Below, one piece after another: positions 10,570 to 22,462 of a stretch of 64,000 nt of DNA. The notes beneath the pieces are model-generated. The model saw nothing but the letters and a program-made list of their open reading frames with translations. It was not told the origin of the DNA and did not search any database. Position numbers and translations under genes: made by a program. Positions within the stretch are counted from its first letter, which is position 1. Every line of letters starts with the position of its first letter. The DNA is from Marsupella aquatica (Eukaryota; Marchantiophyta): contig OZ316892.1 in the NCBI GenBank assembly GCA_973895155.1, forward strand, positions 4,030,001 to 4,094,000. Direction: 5' to 3'.

Positions 10570-12436
10570 AATCTCTCTTGCGAACTTCGAATTGTACTTC
10601 CTGCGGAGCTTTGAGTTACCGAGGAGGAGCTACTAACAGTCGTTGCTTGGAAGCCAAACAAACATAGCATGGGCATGGCAAGAGGGATTCAATTGCAAAC
10701 CCGTGCATTCTCAGTCGGGCATGACGAGCGAGAACAGAATAATTCAGCTTATGTTTAACATCTCTCGAATTCGGCTTGATTGTTCAGTGTCTCGCACTTG
10801 AGTTTTGAAAAATAAACACTACACCCAACTGGGGACGAGGAACTCATCACCTGGCATAGAGAGCAGAGCAATAGACCCCACACCCTAAAGGGGCTAAGAC
10901 TAACAACAGCGACGAATGCTAGAGAGAACAGCTCGAATCAAGGACGGCAACAAAAAGACAGCTCATGCCTCAAACGAGGGATGACTGTGATGGTGAGAAC
11001 CGCTCCATTCAAACAAACAGCTGAGTACAAGAGGGAGTTCACGTCATACCGGTGTGGGGCCATGCATTCTGGATAGCCATCCTTCTGCTACAATGCTGGC
11101 TGGCTGGAGGGTTGCAGAAGACCTGCATAAGAATTCCTCGGCGGATTGGAACAGATCTTCAATTGAGCGACCACCAGCAGGATCAGCATCGGTGCCGGAG
11201 CACAGTCATTGCCCTCAACCAGCTCAATGTGTCAGCTGAAAGGTGCTCTCTCTTCTCATTCCCAAATGCCTATAGCGGCAACAGCCACAGCCCCATTTCT
11301 CTCACGATAGAGTGCCCCTTCTTGCGATCTGACCGCCCCGTTGCTGCACCAACCGAGCAAGGAACTCTGCTCGCCGCCCATGTCCTTCCTCCTCCTTGCT
11401 CTTCTCTAGTCTCAACACCTGCTGCTGCTGCTCCTCATTTCACAAAGGAATACAAATCAGCAGCTTTTGTCATTGCATATACTAGCAGATTGAGCTTCCG
11501 CTCCCAGTTTTCACTTGCAGGCACTTCGACAAAGTGCTCAAGTCTGCAGTGGTCGTAGACCGGTATTTTCATGCTCCCCAGAGGAGCAGAGTTGTAGAGT
11601 TAAAAGTTTTCTAAAGCTTTCTAAAGCTTTGCTCGAAGGAGTGCGAACGGGAGTCCCCCCAGTCAGCAAGGAACACTGTTGGAGAAAAGCTGTGGCGTTC
11701 AAAGTGAAGATGAAGGAAGAATCGTGTACCAGATCTGAAAGGACGGTTAACACCGCTAACTGGACAATAAAAACTTGAGGGAAATAAATCGGACGGACTT
11801 GCAAAATTCAGCGAGCCCCTAGGACACATGGAGTCTGACGCAAGTTAATCAATAATTAGAACAGAATTACATTTGAGGCTCTATGATGCTCGCGCATTAA
11901 AAGCATCTCCAAACTTTGAGACAGAGACAGTTAAATCACTTAATAGCGGCAGTGCATCTACCTCTTTGAGCGAACTGGGTGGCGATGTGGATGCGCCCTC
12001 CACTTTAGCAAAAGTATCGACCAATAATTCTCTCACGGTCAATGACTTGTCGGCAGCCGGTCCTGGAATAGATTTTGTGGATCGGCTCTACTGACATCTG
12101 GTGATTTTGAACTTTCAATGGATAGTCCCATCCTATAACTCCTCTCATCAGGTCTCATCTGTGGTACTGGGAGGCTGGGAGCATTTCCCCGGCCACGATT
12201 CTGAGATGGAAGATGCATCGAGCAGGCCACTACGTACACCACACTCCAGAATTGCTCGTAACGTTTGGGAGCAGCTTGCGCGCATTTGGTGTCAGCAGAA
12301 CCGTAACTTCCTCTTCAAAGTGCGTTACGTAAAAGTTGTCCAAACCCGAATGAGACACCAGAACCTGGGAATTCAAAACAGAATGCAGTAATGAGAGAGT
12401 TTAAAACGGACAATCAAACTCACTACACATATTTTA
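10570..12436. other. intergenic region upstream of PNGase A
   Basis: The first few hundred bases should contain the PNGase A promoter and 5' leader, though I cannot place a confident TATA box. A plus-strand frame at 11052-11558 is open for 168 codons but shows no family signature and low-complexity Ser/Leu/Pro content, so I do not call it a gene. Confidence 0.45.
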
Positions 12437-12680
12437 TTTCGAGGTCGGCAGACCCGCAGTAAAGAAATCTTATCACCAAACAAAATGCTCCGAGATGACT
12501 TCACAAACGCCATCTGACCCGAACAAAGCAGGCTCAACCACACACTCAACTCGATCAAATTTCTTCTACAACAAACAAACAGGGATCGGCGAGCTCATGA
12601 AATGCCGGCCATGTCAATCAATAAAACTCCAGCTAGGCTGTGCCAACAAGCTACCAGGACATGGACGGAACGGCAGGAAC
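12437..12680. repeat. diverged dispersed repeat, copy 2 of 2
   Basis: Second, longer member of the family described at 6882-7085, in the same orientation. It ends in a short microsatellite-like run (AACGGCAGG twice). No coding sequence is recognisable. Confidence 0.5.
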
Positions 12681-13071
12681 GGCAGGAACGAGGGATCATA
12701 TCATGGTCATCGATCGACAATTTTGGTGTCTACGAATCACAAACGGCAAGGATGGATTGTGCAGCTTTAACAGGTGCATGAAAAAGGTGACGAGAGCTGG
12801 AGAAGAGAGAATCAAGGCCTCCGAGGTCCGAAAAGAACAACATATTATTAGTCCAGAGAGGTCCACAGTCCATACCTCTGTAGCTGTACTTCACTCAATG
12901 ACAGTAATTCGGATCGATGTCTTCCATTTCCGCTTTGGAATACAGTAATCCTGTGAGCCAAAACATTACTGTGCTTCTCTTCGAGAGGATGACTGTCGTT
13001 GGCAGTGCACAAGAATGGACCAATCACAGAATGCCATGTCAGCAGTTATTAAAGCTCGTGAACATTGGCAT

Positions 13072-13720
13072 AGGGTCATTAGAGCATCTACAACGGTACC
13101 TCCAAAGGGCCCTTAATGCATTTACAGATTTTTCTGTTTTTGTACTTTTCAGAGCAATATTGGTGTAGGGTCATTGGATTTAGTGATTTTTCTGTTTTGT
13201 ATTTTTCAGGACAACATTGGTGTAGGGTCATTGGAGCATCTCCAATGTGCCCTTCCTGATCAGCCCTCTAATGGCTTTAGAGATTTTTTCTGGTTTTGTA
13301 GTTTTCAGAGCAATATTAGTGTTGGGTCATTGGATTTGGTGATTTTTCTGTTTGTATTTTTCAGGGCAACATTGGTGTAGGGTCATTGGAGCATCTCCAA
13401 GGTGCCCTTCCTGATGAGCCCCTTAATGCCCGTAGTGATTTTTTTCTCTTTGTATCTTCAAGGCAATATTGGCGTAGGGTCATTGGATTTAGTGCTTTTT
13501 TTGTTTGTACTTTTCAGGGCAATATTGGTGTAGGGTCATTGGAGCATCTCCAAGGTGCCCTTCCTGATTAGCCCCTTAATGCCCTTAGTGATTATTTTTT
13601 TCTTTGTATCTTCAAGGCAATGTTGGCGAAAGGTCATTGGAGCATCTTCAGAGGGCTCCAAAGAGCCTTTCAGTGCCCTCAATGATTTTTCTGTTTGCGT
13701 TGTTCAGGACAATTTTGGAG
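13072..13720. repeat. 154-bp composite minisatellite
   Basis: The phrase GGGTCATT recurs with GGAGCATCT at about 13072, 13226, 13380 and 13535, a 154-bp period. Each unit contains a second, shorter sub-repeat that starts GGGTCATTGGATTTAG (13170, 13325, 13477), so two subunits of about 98 and 56 bp alternate. A further degenerate copy starts at about 13633. T-rich pyrimidine runs (TTTTTCTGTTTTTGT) separate the subunits. There is no convincing coding capacity. Confidence 0.85.
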
Positions 13721-14262
13721 AAGGATGCACAAGAACAGGTCAGATTGAATTCAGATTTTCAGTCAAAACAATAATAGGTTCTGCCTGCGACTATTTAAAT
13801 GCTTTGTGTGAGTCCCGCTTCTCCATGTTCCAATTATCAGACACTGCATACAGCCAGATATTTGAACCCCAACCATAAATTCCAGAATTTAAGGAGTTCA
13901 AGAGAATCTTGGTCTCCTGAGCTCACTTAGTGATACAGCCTAATGTAGTGGGCGAATGGTCTTCAATCTAAAACCATAGCCACAGAAGTAGTCCCGACTC
14001 GACTACTGTGTACGCAAAGGAAGTTGGGTGAATAGTGCCAGTGAATCTCCTGTCACAACAGTCGCAAACAGCCAAAAAGACTCCTGGTCGATTGTTTCGA
14101 GTGCAGCTCATCCCCAAAGAACCTAGTATCTCAGCACTCTCTCCAGCTTGGTTACTAATGAATGTCTGGGACTGACAGTCGGAATCCCTATACTGAAAAT
14201 GAATTGTCATCTTAATTTTAAAAAATGAATGCAGCAAGATCTTATTCAGGTCGGGTTACCTC

Positions 14263-17200
14263 TCAAGGGATGCAAGATCCCAATGAAACCCTAGCTGCTA
14301 GAAGATCAGAGACCGTGTGAGTGTAACAGTCCGGTAGGATATCATTGTCCGGGCTCTGTAAAGTCTCCAAATCTGTCGCTCCTACAATCATGAAAAGAAT
14401 GTTTTTAGCGCAGCTTGTCAAAATTCAAAGAGGCGCCTCTCTAAATAATTGACAGTTCAGAAGTTCTGAAGACTTGCATGCGTCAACTGAGGGTGGAGGA
14501 AAAGAGTAACAGAGATTTCATTAAGAAATTAATTATGCCATATCGGTTTGAAGCGGATAAGCAAACTTGAAAGTTTGAACTGTCGAGAGTAAGTTTTCAG
14601 GGTTGTGCTATCTAACCTACCCACGTTTTAACTGAGTGGGAGCATCAATAAGCTACAAAGAAACCAACTATTCACTTTCATGACTTACCAGACAAAACAA
14701 GTAAAGTTCTGCATCCACCATTATGGCCAAAGAGAATGTCTGTGTCAAGCTTGTCTCCCACCATGCAAATCTGTGACCTAGAGATCTTGAATCTGTTGCG
14801 TTCAGAAAATCGTCCTTCGTTAGACGACGGTCAAGTGCAGACCGACGATCCTAATCGACCCAGCGTTGTAGGTCACTGTAAAGTCTAAACAGTCGCGAGG
14901 GTTTCTTAATTGAAAGCGACTGCAACTTGGTTTTCTCAGTACTTTTAAACTGAAAAAAATTGGAAACTTTCCAGACACCAGATAAGAAATTGACGAGAGA
15001 AATCTAGAAGAGCTCATATGCCAGTCACATTGCTTGCGTACAAATGCAGACTTACTTCTCTGCAAGATAATCCATCATGAACGTTGAAGGTTTTCCAGCT
15101 ACAAAAGGCTCTTTATTAGTTGCACCCTTTATGGCACCAACGATGGCCCCCTCTCCTGCCCAATCTTGAGCTTCGTTAAGGTGAACTATATCATCACAGT
15201 TGGAGGCAATGAACAGGCAGCCAGGATTTTCCCGTAAGCACAGTGTTGCATATCTGCCACACACAACAGACTAAATTAGGGAGGCAACTTTTCACAACAG
15301 AACAATAAAATAACACTTGAGATTTATGAAAACCCATCTCGCGCATATTTTACATCTTGTTCAGTATGACTGATGCAACCAAAAAACCAACGCAGGTTGA
15401 TGCTGTCACTTACTGGATTTTGTAGTAGTTTACATGTCTGTCGAATCCAACGAGAACAGCACCCACCTGCCCAACCAGAGTTAGATAAGACCCAGACAGT
15501 TATGAGATACTTCCAAAACCACAATTCATTTCCAAATTACAGGAGCTTAATGTGCACGAGAGTCTGCAAAGAAAAATAACGAGATACAAAAAGCCCAACT
15601 ACATCAGCGTTGACAATTTCAATATATGAGTTTAAATTTCAAGAAGAATGGGAGGAGCAAACACAGAAGTGGGTCATTTACATCACGGTCATGCTCCATC
15701 ATCGTCCCTGGTCGTGCATCAATCTTCTTGTCATCGTCGTCCTATCATCATAAGACAGCCAAAGTGCCAGCATTTCACGAAAAGATCGAATGGGAAAGGG
15801 CTCCAAACAAACTATCATTTTGGTGGTCACCAGCAGATATCAATGACATGCTTTGTCAAAAGCTCGACTAAGTAATACATCGGAATAAAACATGAGTGAG
15901 GTGAAGGTACAAACTGGACCACCGAGCCATTGGAACCCAGCTTGCTCAAGTTCCATCTGAACCCCGGCTTCACTTATAACATACACCTATTGAGTCATCA
16001 AGTGCTTAGTCAAGAGAGTGGAAATATACAATCGCACTGCTAACACCACCTGTAATCCAAAGACAGCATCTCAAAGTCTGACAAGGGCATTTTTCAACTG
16101 CAGACAGTGATCGCATATTATCGGTGGCTATTTTTTCATATAGCACGCAAAGGTTACTGAATTTACCAGGAGATCTAAAAACGGACATTCAGCAGAGCTT
16201 GCATGGAGTAAAGACGAAGTTACAGACCTTTTTGTTTGCAGGGTAGTTTATTGACTTCAAATATTCAACGGCAGCAAAACCAGAAGAAAATACTTCTTCC
16301 TGTATGAAATAGTAACATCACGTGAATGACCCTTCACTCAACAAATGAGATAACTCTATGCAGTTCCATGGCAAGAGCCTGATGAGAACAATTTTAGGAT
16401 ATTTAATATCGAGAGCATCAAGTTCCCTTCAGAAGACACTAAAACTGAATTCCATGAACCATCACTTCAGTGGCAAGAGGTGCTGATATTCCCAGAATAT
16501 CCAGAAAAATGGATGCCCAGTACAAATACCACATAAGTTTCTCATCGGTGAAACACGAAAACGCTGACAAGTACCTCTCTAACATTCAGGCCCAGAGATT
16601 CGCACTTCTTGCCATATTGCTTCCTCGACTTTGTGGAATTGTTGGTGAGGAAAAATATCCGTTTTCCCTGTTGCACTCCCCAAATTTCTGAATTAAAATA
16701 AAATAATATGAAGGTTTGAGCATAGACAACTGATGCTTACATCTCAAATGTTACTTTCTGCCGGACACTTGCCTGAAGCTTTCACTAGGCACGACAACAT
16801 CATTCGGAAGTGAGGATGAACTATTAAGGACCAACACATAACTGGTATTTTCTACTTAGATACCTTGAGCATGATCACTGATATATATCGAGAGTACGTT
16901 TGGGAAACTGACCAAGGCACGGAGCAGGTCTATAGTTTCCCCAACCTTGTCCATGAGTTTGTTGCCCTCCCAAATGACACCTGCGACATTCCAGCGGTTT
17001 ATTTGAGCAAAAAAGTTTGAGTACAGTAAACTATCACATGGTAAGCAGGTGCACATAGGATGTTGAAGTAGCATCGTAGATATCAATCCTTCGAAGATGG
17101 ACGGAATCACAACAAGCGAAGGAACTGGATCCGGGAAGGTGGACGTCTATCTCAGTATCCAGAAAAAAAGTATCACGAGGAATTGAAGCGAATGGAATCG

Positions 17201-18043
17201 AATCGAGTCTAGATATTAGAATCCTAATCGTTTTTTTCAGCAGGAACTACATCAATTGATGCCAAGCTGACCAGCTAGTGGACCAGAATTCAAGACACAT
17301 CAGCTCGAGTCTACAGATCTCCATCTAAAGCTCCAACTAAATAAAAATGGGAGGTCAAAATACTGAATCACCATCACAGTCGAAGACAAAGGTCTCGACG
17401 CTCGTTATTAGTTGCGCAGGGTCTGTCAAGAATGGTGTACGCTGCAGCTTTCCTGAACAGAGTGCGATTTTTAAATTCAGGCCTCCTTTCAATGTTTTGC
17501 TTCCCAATGTCATCAACATCTTCATTTTCCTGTAGCACTGATATTACGGGCATGTCCTTGCTACCTGATTCCACATGATCCAAAGGCATACTTATCTGCT
17601 GATCCAAGTGGGCAAAAGAGAGCCGGTTCCTAACAGTAAGAAAAAAATCAACATGGTATTTGGCATCATCCTATTGAACTTTACTTCAGCTTTACACGGA
17701 AACGATATATCAGAACGAACTTTTTTACGACCTTACGATGCTTCGAGGAAAAACATGAAAAGGTAACAGAAACGGTGGCTATGAATGGCAGAAGTTGTAT
17801 ACCTGGAATCATTGTGCTACTGCTGGGAGTTTTGTCGGACGCCATCCTCTCATACGCAGAAGGGGGAGAGCGCTCTTGTTGAATTTGAGGAGTTGATCTT
17901 GTAGCTCGAACAAATGCAAATCTGGAAATCCGATTCAATGATAGAAAATTCGGGCGTGGACGGGCCCCTCGGAAAGCAGGAGTCTCTCTGGTGACCCTTC
18001 TTAGAGCTGCCGGGCACAAGGCAAGCATTCTCAGTGCCAGCAT
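14263..18043 (-). CDS. PGLP: chloroplast phosphoglycolate phosphatase (HAD superfamily)
   Basis: Eleven coding exons rebuild a 376-residue protein with matching phases: 17803-18043, 17372-17422, 16913-16980, 16575-16667, 16228-16299, 15915-15986, 15682-15741, 15414-15466, 15056-15253, 14689-14792 and 14263-14381. The enzyme hydrolyses 2-phosphoglycolate to glycolate, the first step of photorespiration. Exon 1 encodes an Arg/Ser-rich leader ([16 protein letters not shown]) typical of a plastid transit peptide. HAD motif I is FVFDCDGVIWEG, split by an intron. Motif II is [15 protein letters not shown]. The cap region includes [21 protein letters not shown]. The motif III lysine is in [12 protein letters not shown], and motif IV is [18 protein letters not shown]. 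The C-terminus ([19 protein letters not shown]) also follows the family. The length is close to that of Arabidopsis PGLP1, and no disruption is seen. Confidence 0.93.
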
Positions 18044-18664
18044 TTTACTCTGACTGGAATCTCTCGCTGATGAACGCCCCTAGTAACAGAAGTCAGCTAG
18101 AGTGCTCCGGAGCCTGCACGAAAGAACGGATAACTACCCCACACTTCAGTATCCTTTTTGAAGTAAACTTGTTAAGACAGCACATGAGCAAGGCGGAGAT
18201 TCCCGAGCTATAGAAGGATAGTATATACAAGCATCACAAAGGAAAATCAAATCTTCTATTTCAACAATCGACACATAACTTTCAAGCGAGGGAGACATAG
18301 AAGGACAAGCAGATTCTGAGGCCAAAGTGACGAAGAAAGATTTATGAACAGATTTTGAATGAATGAATGAACATGTTCCAAGAATTAAGAAAACAACGAC
18401 CAGGTGAACTAATCGAAGCTATGGGAAATCACTCACCGCAGTCAGAACAAAACTATGCGAGACAAACATAATGATTGCGGCAATTTTAGATGTCCTCTGT
18501 CACAAAGAAGTGAATGATAAATTTATCCAGTTTTCATTTTTCTCAGACACCGTTTGGATCCAATTCAAATTCCAAGCAGATGAACAATCGATGAATTAAT
18601 CGACTTCACGGTCCACCGAGCTAAAATTCCAATCCGGAAGGCCACAGGTTTCAAACTCGGACTC

Positions 18665-18800
18665 ACCGTGGAGGTGCTACTTCCTCTCCTCCACCATCGC
18701 CGTGCCTGTTTTGCAAATTGCCGTCCAATGCTCCTCCACTAGTGTGCGAATTCCTCTTTGATCCATTCTTGCTGAGTTTTAAATTCGGCAGTCTATTGCG
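18665..18800 (-). other. possible 5' exon ending at a strong splice donor
   Basis: On the minus strand, a sequence ending CACCTCCACG at 18667 is followed by a consensus donor GTGAGT. One frame reads through about 40 hydrophilic residues (LSKNGSKRNSHTSGGALDG) without an ATG; another starts at an ATG and runs for about 30 codons. It lies about 620 bp upstream of the PGLP start codon and could be a noncoding first exon of that gene or the remains of another gene. Confidence 0.3.
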
Positions 18801-19744
18801 TAATCTGGGCCGTTCTTTCAGGAGAATCTAGGGTCAGTATTTTCGCTAAATCTGAAGCCCAGAGGGTCCGAGCTTGTGAACCATACAATGGAATTGGACT
18901 GCAATTTCCATGGACAGTGACAACCCTTACACTGTCACTCACTCACACTCTTTCCACAGCTCCTACATTTTTTTGTAGCAAACTTAGACCCTTCAATTTC
19001 TCCATTGCTCTGGTCGGGAGTGGAATGGGCTGTGATAGGGTTGTTAGAAACTTGACTACCATCTTCTCCCAAACATAACTCCATGGCCTTGTATTCGAAT
19101 GGTGGGCCATGGGGTGCTCTATTCCAATAGTGTGCCCAGGGTGTTGTATGCAAGTTTTGATTACGTGTTTCATTGTTTGTACTTGCAGGAAGTTGTGTTC
19201 AAAATTGTGCATTATGTTTGAATATTGGCTTGTGTTAGACCACTGACATTGTCATATGATTCATGATTTTTTTTTTACTTTTTGTGCTGAGTGTAGAACA
19301 GTGTAAGGTCAAAACTCAAACACACCGTCAAACTTGAACACAACATCAATATTCAAACACAACACCCGAGCATTGTGTTAAAAAGGCGTTATGTTTTAGT
19401 TCAAATGTGTAAGAGGACCCAACAATTTCCATTTTCAAGCACAAAGCCATGGAGCTCTGTTTGGGGGAAGACTGTAGTCTTAGATTGCCAACTTTCATTA
19501 TGATTTGAGAGAGCTATGAATTTTCAAGATTACCCCACCACTAGCTCATTGTATGCTCTTCCCGCTTTTGAAATTTTTATTTGCCAACTTTGCATTCAAT
19601 GTCTCCCATGATAATCAAAGTTATTTTTGGATTTGTTAGAAATTACATGGAAAGATGTTTCCAACCAGTCTAACATGGCTAACTTTGATTAAGAATTGAG
19701 AGAGCTACAAATTTTCGAAGAAGACCATCTTGTTTTTTTGTCAC
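18801..19744. other. AT-rich spacer with weak internal repeats
   Basis: No gene is recognisable. Short phrases recur about 230 bp apart, such as GAGAGAGCTATGAATTTTC near 19507 and GAGAGAGCTACAAATTTTC near 19700. This suggests an old duplicated element. Confidence 0.4.
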
Positions 19745-20208
19745 ATTTCATTTGAAAGAGCATCATTTTCCAGAAATTCATTGTCAATGTGATAGAAATT
19801 CATTTTCCAGAAATTTATTGTCACTGTAATAGAAGTGTAGCTTACACACTCCTCTAGCACATACTCAAAACTGAAAAATATATTCCAAGGAAAACTGAAA
19901 AAAATATGAATTTAGTAACATCAAGTTATTACACTTAAAACTCAAATTTTGGGACATGTGGTCCATGGGGGTTTCAAAAGACCAGCATTGTGGTCAATGG
20001 GAGCATCATTTTCCAGAAATTCATTGTCCAGAAATTCATTGTCAGTGTGATGGAAGCGTACCTTAAGCACTCCTCTAGCACATCCTCAAAACTAAAAAAT
20101 ATTTGAATTTAGTAACACCAAGTTATTACACTTAAACTCAAATTCTGGGACATGTGGTCCATGGGGGTTTCAAACGACCAGCGTTGTGGTCCATGGGAGC
20201 ATCATTTC
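19745..20208. repeat. tandem duplication of a noncoding unit of about 200-260 bp
   Basis: The segment from about 19780 to 20010 and that from 20010 to 20208 share, in order, AAATTCATTGTCA, CACTCCTCTAGCACAT, GAATTTAGTAACA, AAGTTATTACACTTAAA, GGGACATGTGGTCCATGGG and GGGAGCATCATTT. The first copy carries an extra internal stretch. Confidence 0.75.
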
Positions 20209-20767
20209 CTTCTGGGATAGGATAGTACAAAACCTGTTTACTGAAAAGGCCGAACAAAACTGTAAAACGCAAACACGAAACGTACACAATCATCGGTCTC
20301 GTGTTTCTGTCAAAATCTCGATGATTCGAATGAATTTGAGGCAGCTGTTGTGGAAATTGAGATTCGGCACCCAGCGAGAAATGTAGAGCTCGGATCCGTC
20401 CGTCATGATCTTCTTTCTCGCTCGAGAACGGCGATGAAGATTTGCAAAACGGGAATTCACTTGCATCTTGGAATGAGAAAACCAATGTACCAAAGCAATC
20501 ATTCGCGACACACCTAAACACGTAATCAATCGTGCGTTACGGCAATGAGCAATGAGTTTGGAAATGTAAGCTTACAGAGGTTGAGATAGTTGAAGCAGCA
20601 ATACGGACGGCAATGAGAGAAGTGTCTTGTAGAGATGCAGGACGAAAAAGATTCAAGAGCCGTGCAAACAGGAGGAGGACGAGGTCTCAGGCAGGCGATT
20701 GAAATTGAAGTGGAGAGAAGAGAGTAGAAGCAGTAGAAGAAGTGGCGGCAGCAGCGGCAGTGAGGAG

Positions 20768-22462
20768 ATGACAATGGATATGAGACAAGTGGCACTGGGA
20801 GCGGTCTTTGGAGCGGCTGTGGCTGTCAACGCAACCCTGCAATCGCTGCAAGAGTCAGAGAGCTTCCTCATCCAGGGCCCATCTTCAGACAGCTCCAACT
20901 GTTCGCTTCCGCCTCCTCTCCTCCATGGTTCTGTGACGCCGCGCCCTCACAAGCGTGCCTTCATTAACTCCGACTCCGCCACAGAGATCCAGAACGAGCA
21001 AGCTTGCTTTTTCAGAGCTTTCTTGAACGACGAGGAAATTGATGATGGTGGCGCATTCCAAACTAGCGAGTCGGAAGAGCGGCTCCTTGCACCTTTCTGT
21101 TCTGCCACTACTCCCAGCAGTGATACCTCTGCAATTGTCTTCCAAGAGGATCTCTCAGGTAAGAAAGAACACTCGGAAACTTCTCCACTGAGAATTCTGT
21201 GGTAAGCTTGGCTGGTGAAGTCGTTGTTCAGTGATTTACGGGGAATGCTGTCGCGTCGCTATCCTCTTTACCCGAAGAATAAATTGTTTGCGTAGTCCTT
21301 AGGTCTGATGGGAGTATAGGGCCGACAGACAGACGGATAGACAGAGGCAGACAAAGCTCGTAGCTAAATAGGCGGCAATCCAATTGCAAATAGGGTTTGG
21401 ATTTTAATGACGAGGAAGTTTTTCATTGAAAACCAAGAACTTGCTTTCCAGCAGTAGAATTGCGGCTCAAAGCCACAAGGCTGTGGAACAACTCGTGAAG
21501 GAGATGCTGAGCTTGTTTCTACTCTTGAATTTAATATAAAAACTTCAGGTCCTCGTGTCGGAAACATGACATGGAAGAAGTACACGGCTGTGGAGGAATC
21601 CACCGTCTCGTGGGCTGCTGTAGTTCACGACAGCCTGTGCCGCTGAAAGATTTCATGAAAGGATTCCTGGCAGTACATTTTGGGGGGTTCAATGATAGCA
21701 TTCTACACTAATTTTTCTGTATTTTAGAATGAGTGACTGATTCCTCAGTGTGACGCTCTCCCTCAAAGAAGAGCTTATCATTTTGCCCGGAAGTGCATTG
21801 TAGAGACTATTCTTGTCATTCAAACAGTCGGGCACCAAGAGGGATGCTTATTCACTAGTGATTTTCAATAGTTCTGCCCTTGGATGTTGACTTTGTTCTG
21901 TCTAGGGGGTCATTGGAGATGTCTCATTTTGCACACCCTCTCTTTTGCAGGTTTGGAAAGTGACAGTTTGGAAGCGCATCAACGGCCTCGAAAACTACAA
22001 GTGAAGAGGAAGAGCATGGAGCCTTCTGTCAAAGGTAAAAATAAAGCTGAGTGCTACATGAAGAGCAACGATGAAGAGGATTCCAGCACTGAAGACGGTG
22101 ACGTGGAATGGGACAATACGAACTCTTTGAACATCCAGCCATCAACAAGAAGAGTCCAACGGTCAATGTTCATACCACTGCTGCCTCAAATGGCGCAATC
22201 AGAGGAGGCGATGTCAGCGATGCTGCAACATACCACTAACACTGTTTTGGACACTTTGAGTGAAGCCAAGCAGCGGAGAGATCAAATGCTTGAGAATATG
22301 AAGAGAGCCAAGCTCCCTGAGGAGAAAACAACGTTTAACCTTATGAATCGCTTCATAGATGCATTGATAAATGTTAGTGACAGTCTCCAATTAGTCCACT
22401 CCGCCCTTTTTCCTAGTACTGATGGCCGGCAAAGTAGGTCCCACACCAGTTTCGGGAGATAA
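20768..22462 (+). CDS. two-exon gene of unknown function
   Basis: Exon 1 (20768-21158) starts at ATG MTMDMRQVALGAVFG and ends at a GTAAGA donor. Exon 2 (21951-22462) begins after a TCTTTTGCAG acceptor. The phases agree (G split as g|gt), giving about 300 residues ending SFGR. I do not recognise the family. The N-terminus is mildly hydrophobic (ALGAVFGAAVAVNATLQSL). The middle is acidic and Ser-rich (NDEEIDDGG, SNDEEDSSTEDGDVEWDN) with basic patches (KVKRK-like) suggestive of a nuclear protein. The C-terminal 100 residues are helical (SEAKQRRDQMLENMKRAKL) and may form a coiled coil. It is the only well-supported plus-strand gene in the first 31 kb. The splice junction and composition support a real gene. 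Confidence 0.7.

Noticed and set aside
11052-11558. 168-codon plus-strand open frame
   Set aside because: Low-complexity Ser/Leu/Pro composition, no domain, no splice partners; lies in the PNGase A upstream region.
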